Shown: one piece after another, positions 39,149-45,967 of the stretch
Layout: every line of letters begins with the position of its first letter
How positions within the stretch are numbered: position 1 is the stretch's first letter
The notes under the pieces: generated by a model
The model's input: only the letters and a program-made list of their open reading frames with translations
Told to the model about the DNA's origin: nothing
Databases searched by the model: none
Made by a program: the position numbers and the translations under genes
NCBI GenBank assembly: GCA_030426955.1
Contig: JAUHXS010000001.1
Span: 332,661-396,660 of the forward strand
Length of the DNA stretch: 64,000 nt
Direction: 5' to 3'
DNA from: Bacteroidia bacterium
Lineage (GTDB): Bacteria > Bacteroidota > Bacteroidia > Chitinophagales > JAUHXS01

Positions 39149-39388
39149 ATGTCAAGAGTTTGTGAATTAACAGGGAAAGGGCCTATTTCAGGTAACAAAG
39201 TTTCTCATGCTAATAATAGGACAAAAAGGAAGTTTTACCCTAATTTAAAGACAAAGAAGTTCTATATTCCTGAGGAGGATGAGTGGATTACCTTGAAGGT
39301 GTCTACTTCTGCATTGAGAACAATCAATAAGAAAGGCATTTATGCTTATTTGCAAGAATTAGAAAAAGAATATAAAGATTCTTTATAA
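39149..39388 (+). CDS. rpmB: 50S ribosomal protein L28
   Basis: A 79-residue basic protein with the L28 signature: SRVCELTGKGPISGNKVSHANNRTKR at the start, then FYPNLKTKKFYIPEE and ISTSALRTINKKG-like sequence (residues 50-62). Binds 23S rRNA in the large subunit. It is the first gene of a ribosomal operon, 9 bases before rpmG, with its own promoter behind the giant repeat gene. Confidence 0.96.
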   Translation: MSRVCELTGKGPISGNKVSHANNRTKRKFYPNLKTKKFYIPEEDEWITLKVSTSALRTINKKGIYAYLQELEKEYKDSL

Positions 39389-39397
39389 TCTAGAATT

Positions 39398-39580
39398 ATG
39401 GCAAAGAAAGGTAATAGAGTTCAAGTAATATTAGAGTGTACAGAACACAAAACATCTGGAAAACCGGGTACTTCCAGATATATTACAACTAAGAACAAAA
39501 AAAATACCCCCGATAGAATGGAGATCAAGAAATACAATCCTATTCTAAAGAAATATACAGTTCATAAAGAAATAAAATAG
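39398..39580 (+). CDS. rpmG: 50S ribosomal protein L33
   Basis: A 60-residue L33 with [18 protein letters not shown], the [17 protein letters not shown] core and [15 protein letters not shown] at the end. A single Cys (residue 14) remains and no CxxC pair is seen, so this is the zinc-free (C-) form. It lies between rpmB and a DUF4295 gene with short gaps (9 and 6 bases), the standard order in Bacteroidota. Confidence 0.96.
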   Translation: MAKKGNRVQVILECTEHKTSGKPGTSRYITTKNKKNTPDRMEIKKYNPILKKYTVHKEIK

Positions 39581-39586
39581 CACGTC

Positions 39587-39757
39587 ATGGGAAAAGTCAG
39601 TAAGAATGCCAGAACAGATAGAGGCCAAAATCAAACTGGTAAAGATATCGTTAAAGTTATTAAGGCCATCAAGTCTAAAAAATCTTCAGGATATAGCTTT
39701 AAAGAAGGATATGTTCATAAAGATGATGTAAAAAAGTTTCTAGCTGAAGCAGAATAG
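39587..39757 (+). CDS. DUF4295 family small basic protein
   Basis: A 56-residue ORF (MGKVSKNARTDRGQNQTGKD…) that is rich in Lys and ends in VHKDDVKKFLAEAE. The layout, with a K-x-x-K-S-x-K-S-G-x-Y/F-x-F-K-E core, matches the DUF4295 family found in Bacteroidota directly after rpmG. Function is unknown; its position and charge suggest a ribosome-associated role. It is followed by a strong hairpin and then ftsY. Confidence 0.85.
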   Translation: MGKVSKNARTDRGQNQTGKDIVKVIKAIKSKKSSGYSFKEGYVHKDDVKKFLAEAE

Positions 39758-39781
39758 TTTGCATCAAATTAAAAAGAATGT

Positions 39782-39818
39782 AAAAGCTTCTCCTAAGAAA
39801 ATGGGAGAAGCTTTTTTT
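39782..39818 (+). terminator. Rho-independent terminator between DUF4295 and ftsY
   Basis: A perfect 12-bp stem (AAAAGCTTCTCC at 39782-39793 with GGAGAAGCTTTT at 39804-39815) has a 10-base loop and runs into a tract of seven T. It ends 15 bases before the ftsY ATG. It either ends the ribosomal operon or partly attenuates read-through into ftsY, since no separate promoter fits between it and ftsY. Confidence 0.85.
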
Positions 39819-39832
39819 ATGAAATAATAATA

Positions 39833-40807
39833 ATGGGAATATTTAGCATTTTTTCTAAGAAAAAAGACAATAAGCAACAAGAAGAAGAAAAGAAAGACCT
39901 TCAACAGGCTGTTCAAAAGACCAAAGAAAGCTTTTTCTCAAAAGTAACTAAAGTTGTCGCTGGCAAGTCTACCGTTGATGATGAGGTTTTGGATGATTTG
40001 GAAGAAGTATTAGTCTCTTCTGATGTCGGCATCGATACAACGGTTCAAATTATTGAAAGACTAGAGCAAAGAGTTGCTAAAGATAAATACGTTAATGCTT
40101 CAGGCTTGAATAGATTGTTGAAAGAGGAAATTATTGAGCTACTAAAGGAAAACAACACTTATGATGTAACAAATTACAACATCACTTCTGGAAAAAAGCC
40201 TCACGTCATCATGGTTGTTGGTGTAAATGGTGTAGGAAAAACTACTACTATCGGGAAACTTGCTAACCAATTCAAACAGGCTGATCAAAAGGTTTTGCTT
40301 GGGGCAGCAGATACTTTTAGAGCAGCTGCAATAGATCAGCTTGATATTTGGGCAAAGAGAGTTGATGTGCCTATAATCAAACAACAAATGGGGTCAGATC
40401 CAGGAGCCGTTGCTTTTGACACAATACAATCTGCAGTAGCAAATGATCAGGACATAGTAATTATCGATACGGCTGGAAGGCTTCATAACAAAGTTAACTT
40501 AATGAATGAGCTATCAAAAGTAAAGCGTGTGATGACAAAGGTAATTCCCGATGCTCCGCATGAAGTTATCTTAGTATTAGATGCTTCGACAGGTCAAAAT
40601 GCTATTGAACAAGCTAAGCAATTTATCAATGCTACAGAAGTTACTGGAATTGCTTTAACGAAGCTTGACGGAACTGCAAAAGGTGGTGTTATACTCGGTA
40701 TTGTAAGCCAATTTAAAGTCCCAATCAAATATATAGGTGTTGGTGAAAAGATTGAAGATATACAACTCTTCAATAGTGCTGAGTTTATAGATAGTTTATT
40801 TAATTAA
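39833..40807 (+). CDS. ftsY: Signal recognition particle receptor FtsY
   Basis: SRP-receptor GTPase that docks ribosome-SRP complexes to the SecYEG translocon. The 324 residues hold a short charged N-terminal segment, the helical N domain (about 25-115) and the G domain: GVNGVGKTTT (130-139), DTFRAAA (160-166), DTAGR near 219 and TKLDGTAKGG near 277. The long acidic A domain of E. coli FtsY is absent, as is common in this phylum. The gene follows the ribosomal operon and overlaps the convergent 41308 gene by 12 bases at the 3' ends. Confidence 0.96.
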   Translation: MGIFSIFSKKKDNKQQEEEKKDLQQAVQKTKESFFSKVTKVVAGKSTVDDEVLDDLEEVLVSSDVGIDTTVQIIERLEQRVAKDKYVNASGLNRLLKEEIIELLKENNTYDVTNYNITSGKKPHVIMVVGVNGVGKTTTIGKLANQFKQADQKVLLGAADTFRAAAIDQLDIWAKRVDVPIIKQQMGSDPGAVAFDTIQSAVANDQDIVIIDTAGRLHNKVNLMNELSKVKRVMTKVIPDAPHEVILVLDASTGQNAIEQAKQFINATEVTGIALTKLDGTAKGGVILGIVSQFKVPIKYIGVGEKIEDIQLFNSAEFIDSLFN

Positions 40808-41308
40808 CTTACTGTGCCAACTATCTTTCAACTTAACCTCCCATTCTTTTTCTAACTTCTCCTTAGTACTTACAAGGTTATTAAACACTACAGCATCGTG
40901 ATCGACCTCTCCACTTTCTGTAAGCTGCTTGAACTTTACTTTGCTTACTATCTTTAGTCCTTCTTCAGATCGATACGCAACATTCAATCGGTTGAATAAA
41001 TCAACTTTATATTTTGCCTCTACTTCTTTAATAAAGTGAACAGAGCTATCAATTGAACAGCCACTTGCTCCTGCCTGAGACTCATCAACCATTAAAACAA
41101 TAAAACAATTGTAGAAAACATCTCCAGCGGCCTTAAGTTGGCTTCCATGCGCAGCCCACTGATTGGTAAAAGTATCTAGTGCTGAACGTATTTCTGATGC
41201 CTCGTTATCACTAAACAATCTATCGCTTTGGTATATCCATACTTTTGAAGCATGATTAAAATCATTAAATATTGAAAAAATATTTTTTTCTGTAACTTCT
41301 TGCCCCAT
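40796..41308 (-). CDS. Conserved Bacteroidota protein, often mislabelled 'ABC transporter ATPase'
   Basis: A 170-residue cytosolic protein with no Walker A, Walker B or signature motif. It matches a family common in Bacteroidota with the blocks SKVWIYQSDRLFSDNE, FTNQWAAHGSQL, FIVLMVDESQAGASGCSIDSSVHF and VVFNNLVSTKEKLEKEWEV…DSWHSK. Databases often call it an ABC transporter ATPase, which the sequence does not support. It is 16 bases downstream of rseP on the same strand, so probably cotranscribed. The strictly kept GCSIDSSV Cys may be functional, but no activity is known to me. Confidence 0.8.
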   Translation of the reverse strand: MGQEVTEKNIFSIFNDFNHASKVWIYQSDRLFSDNEASEIRSALDTFTNQWAAHGSQLKAAGDVFYNCFIVLMVDESQAGASGCSIDSSVHFIKEVEAKYKVDLFNRLNVAYRSEEGLKIVSKVKFKQLTESGEVDHDAVVFNNLVSTKEKLEKEWEVKLKDSWHSKLIK

Positions 41309-41324
41309 AAAAGATTTATTTCAA

Positions 41325-42644
41325 CTAAAACAGCTTGAAGATGTCATTGCCATTTACAAAAATCAGCAATGCAAAAAGGATGATCATACCAACCATCTGA
41401 GCATATTCCATAAATTTGTCGTGAGGTTTTCTACCTGTAATAATTTCATACAACAAGAATAAGACGTGACCACCATCTAACGCTGGGATAGGGAGCACAT
41501 TCATAAATGCCAAAATGATGGAAAGTAGTGCTGTCATACTCCAAAAAGTTTGCCAATCCCAAACTGGAGGAAATAAATTTCCAATAGAGATAAAGCCTCC
41601 TAACGACTTATATGCTCCTGTCTTAGGCGAAAGAACAAGCTTAAATTGGTTGATATAATCATTTAAAACCTTAAAAGCTTTTTTAGCACCTGCGGGAATA
41701 GACTCCCAAAACCCATATTGTATGGTCTCCAAATCAAAAAAGTAATTGGGCTCCACTGGGTATATACCAAGCTTTCCACTTTCTGGAATTACGATGTCTA
41801 TCTCTTGTTCTTCTCCGCCTCTTAGTATCTTAAGCTTTGCACGTTGTCCCTTTTTAGCCTGCAAGGTTTCTGTAAAGCGATCAAAATAGATGATTTTTTC
41901 TCCGTCTAATCCAATAAATTCATCTTCTTTTTGAATTCCAATTTCCTCAGCATAAGAGTCTTTTACAATCTTGCCTGCAACAAAAGGGAATCTGGGTGTC
42001 AAAAAAGGTCTACCTCTATTATCGATTACAGCCTTTACAAAAGCATCTGTCACTTGTAATTCAACAGATTCCCCTCCTCGCTCTATTTGAATAGTTTTTA
42101 CATCTTCAAGCAACACTCTTCCTGTAATTTCAGAAAATTTATTAATGCTTTTGTCATCCAAAGAGACAACATTATCACCATTCTCAAAACCGATTGTTTG
42201 TGCTATAGAATCAGCCCAAACGCCATATTTCACATTATCATTAGGTAAATACTCCTCTCCCCAAGTAAATAGCATCATGCCATAAATAATTATGCCTAAG
42301 AATAGATTGACGGTAACACCTCCTAACATAATGATAAGCCTTTGCCAAGCTGGCTTAGAACGAAATTCCCAAGGTTGAGCAGGCTGCTTCATAGCTTCTT
42401 TATCCATAGATTCATCAATCATGCCTGATATTTTGACATATCCGCCCAATGGCAACCACCCAATGCCGTATTCCGTCTCCCCTATCTTCTTTTTGATTAA
42501 CGAAAACCATGGATCAAAAAATAGATAAAATTTCTCAACCTTGGTCTTAAAAAGTTTTGCGGGGATGAAGTGTCCTAGCTCGTGAAGAATAATTAAGAAT
42601 GATAAGCTAAGAAGGAACTGAGAGGTCTTAATAAAAATATCCAT
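41325..42644 (-). CDS. rseP: RIP metalloprotease RseP (site-2 protease)
   Basis: Intramembrane zinc metalloprotease that cleaves anti-sigma factors and remnant signal peptides in the inner membrane. The 439 residues show the zinc motif HELGH at 21-25 in the first membrane helix, the LPLGGYVKISGM segment after it, a membrane segment near 100-120 (LGGVTVNLFLGIIIYG), one or two PDZ-like regions in the periplasm (about 150-290), and the third zinc ligand motif NVLPIPALDGGH near 385 with two further membrane helices. Upstream is a 114-base gap; downstream is the conserved 170-residue protein. Confidence 0.93.
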   Translation of the reverse strand: MDIFIKTSQFLLSLSFLIILHELGHFIPAKLFKTKVEKFYLFFDPWFSLIKKKIGETEYGIGWLPLGGYVKISGMIDESMDKEAMKQPAQPWEFRSKPAWQRLIIMLGGVTVNLFLGIIIYGMMLFTWGEEYLPNDNVKYGVWADSIAQTIGFENGDNVVSLDDKSINKFSEITGRVLLEDVKTIQIERGGESVELQVTDAFVKAVIDNRGRPFLTPRFPFVAGKIVKDSYAEEIGIQKEDEFIGLDGEKIIYFDRFTETLQAKKGQRAKLKILRGGEEQEIDIVIPESGKLGIYPVEPNYFFDLETIQYGFWESIPAGAKKAFKVLNDYINQFKLVLSPKTGAYKSLGGFISIGNLFPPVWDWQTFWSMTALLSIILAFMNVLPIPALDGGHVLFLLYEIITGRKPHDKFMEYAQMVGMIILFALLIFVNGNDIFKLF

Positions 42645-42758
42645 GAATCTTTTAAAACTTGACTAGCACAAAGAAAACCAAATTAGTTTGAAGTTCTAAA
42701 TGTTAGCCTAGAAATATTAACATTAACCTACAAACACGTATTATAAAATATTGATAGT

Positions 42759-43400
42759 CTATTTAGACAATCCAACTAGCCCATTCAAAAACATCTCCAT
42801 TTCACCTTCTCTAGTTTTGAATAAGTTTTCTGAAGTATATGTCACTAGTTGAACTGTTCCATAACTACTCGTGAAATAATAGCCATAATATACAAACTTA
42901 ACGCCCTGAATAGTACCTATTAACTGCATCATCAGCACTTCATTATCATTCACAGTTCGATACTCCTGATTAATGACTTTAGTATCTGGAGCAACGCTTT
43001 TAGCATTATTAATGGCAGCCTGTCTTAAATTTTGAATTGGAATTTCAATCTTTTCAGTAATTAACATTCCATAAATGCCTTCATCGTTACTAGTAAAAGT
43101 ATACTCCGCTGCTGCTTCACTATCTTCTTTTTCAAACTTCCATTCCTTTGGATTTATCCATACTCCTACATTTACCTTATTACTTTTGACAATAAAAGAT
43201 GAAGAAGCTTCTTTTTTGTATTTTTTCTTATTTGTAGAAATAACTTCAAGATTATTCAATCCATTATCAATATAGCTCCATTTGCCATCTTCATAGAGTA
43301 TTACTTCATCTCCAGTTTCCGTCAAGGCTTTTATCTGACTATAGCTATATAGACTTGATATAAGTAGCATTGAAGCTATAAAGAAGTTCCTTTTTATCAT
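42759..43400 (-). CDS. Secreted protein of unknown function
   Basis: A 213-residue protein with a signal peptide (MIKRNFFIASMLLISSLYSYSQ) and an N-terminal strand TGDEVILYEDGKWSYI, a short motif frequent in hypothetical exported proteins of Flavobacteriia. The rest is an alpha/beta domain (VGVWINPKEWKF…, YGYYFTSSYGTVQLVTYTS) resembling small stress or lipoprotein-like domains. It has no sorting domain, so it is probably periplasmic. It follows the T9SS-cargo gene by 5 bases and is the last gene of the ychF operon. Confidence 0.7.
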   Translation of the reverse strand: MIKRNFFIASMLLISSLYSYSQIKALTETGDEVILYEDGKWSYIDNGLNNLEVISTNKKKYKKEASSSFIVKSNKVNVGVWINPKEWKFEKEDSEAAAEYTFTSNDEGIYGMLITEKIEIPIQNLRQAAINNAKSVAPDTKVINQEYRTVNDNEVLMMQLIGTIQGVKFVYYGYYFTSSYGTVQLVTYTSENLFKTREGEMEMFLNGLVGLSK

Positions 43401-43405
43401 GTATA

Positions 43406-44419
43406 TTAGTATTTTAATATTCTCTCGGTGTAAATGCTCTCGCCTATTTTAAATTGAACAAAATAAACACCAGCACTTAACGCTTTGGCATCTACTTTAA
43501 GATTGTGCCTATTCCTTCCCGATGGAGACACTTTATCGTAAAGCGTCTCTACCAACTTGCCATTTATATCAAGCAACTGAATATTAACAGGAAATTTATC
43601 CTCTAGGTTATACTCAACTTGTATCACATCTTTAAATGGATTAGGCATGATTGAAATTTTCAACATCTCAAAATCAACTCCTTCTACATTAGTATATTGA
43701 TAGCCAAATGAACTTGAATCAACAATGATTTCTATATCATGCGTATCGCTTCCTGTTACATTAACAGTAAAGTCCAACCCTTTTATTCCTGTTATGCCAC
43801 AATAGATATAGTACTCTCCAGGAGGAATGTTGGCAAACTTATATAAACCACTATCAATACCAGCTGGATGCGTATGGGTTACATCATACCCCCAAACTGC
43901 TCCTTTCGTAACACTTTTGTCAATTAAAGACACATCAACTCCATTCAATGGATCACCAGGTCCAAATACCTTGCCAAAATCATTAGGTCCTTTAACCATT
44001 CGACCTAGTACAACTCCATTACCTGTAGTAGAGGTTTTCATCTCTACTAGATTGATCATTTTATCACTAGTGTCAGTATGATGATAAATTTTGGCACTAT
44101 CCCAATTGACAACATCACCATAGTAGGTTGGAACTGTATTAGGATTAAGTGACGTATCGGGTTTTGCTAAAATCAGATACTTACCTGTATCAATAGACTG
44201 AAAGTTAGCCTGTCCATCAAGTGATGTTACGCTACTTGCGGCTTTTTCAAAAACTTTCTTTGACATATCATATATGTATAAGTTTACGATAGCCTCTTCT
44301 ACGTAAAAAGCTCCTCCTGTGTCACGCACTGTAACAGTCATGTCATATTGACTCTGCGCATTTACTAAGCCAGTAATAATGAAAAGGAACCAAAAACTTG
44401 TAATACTCTTTTTTAACAT
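43406..44419 (-). CDS. T9SS type A cargo protein with transthyretin-like domains
   Basis: A 337-residue protein with a signal peptide (MLKKSITSFWFLFIITGLVNA). It has two beta-sandwich segments resembling carboxypeptidase-regulatory/prealbumin-like folds: VTSLDGQANFQSIDTGKYLILAKPD near 65-90 and SGLYKFANIPPGEYYIYCG near 190-210. The C-terminus (about 255-337) is a type A sorting domain: ISIMPNPFKDVIQVEY…VNIQLLDINGKLV…LSAGVYFVQFKIGES. It lies 10 bases downstream of ychF and 5 upstream of the 43400 gene. Confidence 0.82.
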   Translation of the reverse strand: MLKKSITSFWFLFIITGLVNAQSQYDMTVTVRDTGGAFYVEEAIVNLYIYDMSKKVFEKAASSVTSLDGQANFQSIDTGKYLILAKPDTSLNPNTVPTYYGDVVNWDSAKIYHHTDTSDKMINLVEMKTSTTGNGVVLGRMVKGPNDFGKVFGPGDPLNGVDVSLIDKSVTKGAVWGYDVTHTHPAGIDSGLYKFANIPPGEYYIYCGITGIKGLDFTVNVTGSDTHDIEIIVDSSSFGYQYTNVEGVDFEMLKISIMPNPFKDVIQVEYNLEDKFPVNIQLLDINGKLVETLYDKVSPSGRNRHNLKVDAKALSAGVYFVQFKIGESIYTERILKY

Positions 44420-44429
44420 AACTCATTTT

Positions 44430-45518
44430 TTAATTATTAAATCTAAAATGCATGATATCGCCATCATCAACAATATATTCTTTTCCCTCAATTCTCAACT
44501 TGCCTGATTCTTTACATGCTAACTCAGACCCTAAAGCAACAAAATCATTATACTTAATAACTTCTGCTTTTATAAAACCCTTTTCAAAATCAGTATGAAT
44601 AACACCCGCAGCCTGAGGTGCAGAAGCTCCTATGTTTACCGTCCACGCTCTCACTTCTTTTTTGCCTGCTGTAAAGTATGTAATCAAACTTAATAACTTA
44701 TATGCTGACTTTATTAGCCTTGTTACACCAGATTCTTTTAAACCTAACTCGTCTAAAAACTCTTTTCTATCATTATAGTCATCCAGTTGTGCAATGTCTG
44801 CCTCTATTGCTGCACTTATGATTAAAACTTCTGCTTTTTCATCTTTAATAGACTCTTTAAGCTGGTTTACATATTGATTGCCTTCTAGAACAGCCCCCTC
44901 ATCTACATTGCACACGTACATTACTGGCTTGACAGTCAGCAAGTGTAAGTCTTGCAATAATGCCATATCCACTTCAGCACTGCGAAGATTCTTGCCTTCT
45001 AGCAAGTGTGTTCTGCAAGTTTCTAATATCTCGAGTTGCTTTCTTGCCTCTTTGTCTCCCGACTTTGCTACCTTTTGTGCACTCTGCACTCTTTTTTCAA
45101 CAGTTTCTAAGTCCTTAAGCTGAAGTTCCGTATCTATAATCTCCTTATCACGAACTGGATCAACTGCCCCATCTACATGTACTACATTTTCGTCATCAAA
45201 ACACCTCACAACGTGAATAATAGCATCTGTATCTCTTATGTTTGCTAAGAACTGATTACCTAGGCCTTCTCCTTTACTAGCACCTTTTACCAAACCCGCA
45301 ATATCTACAATTTCAACTGTAGTTGGCAAAACTTTCTCTGGCTCAACCAGTTTTTCAAGAATACCAAGACGCTCATCGGGAACTGTTATAACTCCAACAT
45401 TAGGTTCTATTGTGCAAAATGGAAAATTTGCCGCTTGTGCTTTTGCACTAGACAAAGCATTAAAAAGTGTTGATTTTCCAACATTAGGCAACCCTACAAT
45501 ACCACATTGTAATGACAT
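44430..45518 (-). CDS. ychF: Ribosome-binding ATPase YchF
   Basis: An Obg-family P-loop NTPase (OLA1-like) that binds ribosomes and prefers ATP. The 362 residues carry GLPNVGKSTLFNAL at 8-21, DIAGLVKGASKGEGLGNQFL (70-89), the altered G4 motif, and the C-terminal TGS domain (about 280-362) with KEVRAWTVNIGASAPQAAGVIHTDFEKGFI. A 21-bp inverted repeat lies directly before its ATG. Two secreted-protein genes follow at 10- and 5-base gaps, an odd coupling for a translation factor. Confidence 0.96.
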   Translation of the reverse strand: MSLQCGIVGLPNVGKSTLFNALSSAKAQAANFPFCTIEPNVGVITVPDERLGILEKLVEPEKVLPTTVEIVDIAGLVKGASKGEGLGNQFLANIRDTDAIIHVVRCFDDENVVHVDGAVDPVRDKEIIDTELQLKDLETVEKRVQSAQKVAKSGDKEARKQLEILETCRTHLLEGKNLRSAEVDMALLQDLHLLTVKPVMYVCNVDEGAVLEGNQYVNQLKESIKDEKAEVLIISAAIEADIAQLDDYNDRKEFLDELGLKESGVTRLIKSAYKLLSLITYFTAGKKEVRAWTVNIGASAPQAAGVIHTDFEKGFIKAEVIKYNDFVALGSELACKESGKLRIEGKEYIVDDGDIMHFRFNN

Positions 45519-45522
45519 TTAC

Positions 45523-45543
45523 ATTAGTTTAATCTAAACTAAT
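45523..45543. promoter_or_regulatory. 21-bp inverted repeat before ychF
   Basis: ATTAGTTTA-ATC-TAAACTAAT has perfect 9-bp arms with a 3-base centre, ending 4 bases upstream of the ychF ATG (minus strand). It could be an operator or an mRNA hairpin covering the start codon region. Its TAGTTTA/TAAACTA core resembles the centre of the palindrome at 19662-19697. Confidence 0.5.
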
Positions 45544-45582
45544 ATAGAATAAAATACCCAATAAAGAAACAAATTAGAACTA

Positions 45583-45894
45583 TTAAGAATCTTCACTCTC
45601 CTCGTCCCTTCGACTAAACTCATCAAAATCATAGTCTGGAAGCAACTCTGTTTTGACATGATCTACAGCCTCTGATAGATGCTCTATAAACCGATTAAAA
45701 TCTTCTTTATATAAAAACAGTTTATGTCGCTCATAGCCATCATCGTCAAATCGTTTCTTACTCTCTGTTATTGTAAGATAATAGTCGTTAGACTTTGTTG
45801 TTCTGACATCAAAGAAGTAAGTTCTTCTTTTTCCAGCCTTTAACCTTTTTGAAAAGACCCCGTCATGGTTTTTACCATTGTCCTGATCCACCAA
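45583..45894 (-). CDS. DUF3276 / PUR-alpha-like nucleic-acid-binding protein
   Basis: A 103-residue protein of the DUF3276 family, the bacterial PUR-domain proteins that bind single-stranded DNA/RNA. Visible parts are the basic FSKRLKAGKRRTYFFDVR strand pair, NDYYLTITESKKRF and the helix LFLYKEDFNRFIEHLSEAVDHV, matching one PUR repeat. An acidic tail follows (DFDEFSRRDEESEDS). It lies between ychF and an ABC transporter gene on the same strand, with gaps of 64 and 73 bases, so it may have its own transcript. Known family members occur almost entirely in Bacteroidota and spirochaetes. Confidence 0.85.
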   Translation of the reverse strand: MVDQDNGKNHDGVFSKRLKAGKRRTYFFDVRTTKSNDYYLTITESKKRFDDDGYERHKLFLYKEDFNRFIEHLSEAVDHVKTELLPDYDFDEFSRRDEESEDS

Positions 45895-45967
45895 TTTGAT
45901 TTTTGTTATAAAAAATAAATATATAGAAAAAAAAACATATTTGCAAGACTTTTTAAATCAGGGAGAT

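Noticed and set aside
40796-41308. ABC transporter ATPase as product name
   Set aside because: No Walker A, Walker B or signature motif is present, so the name is not supported.
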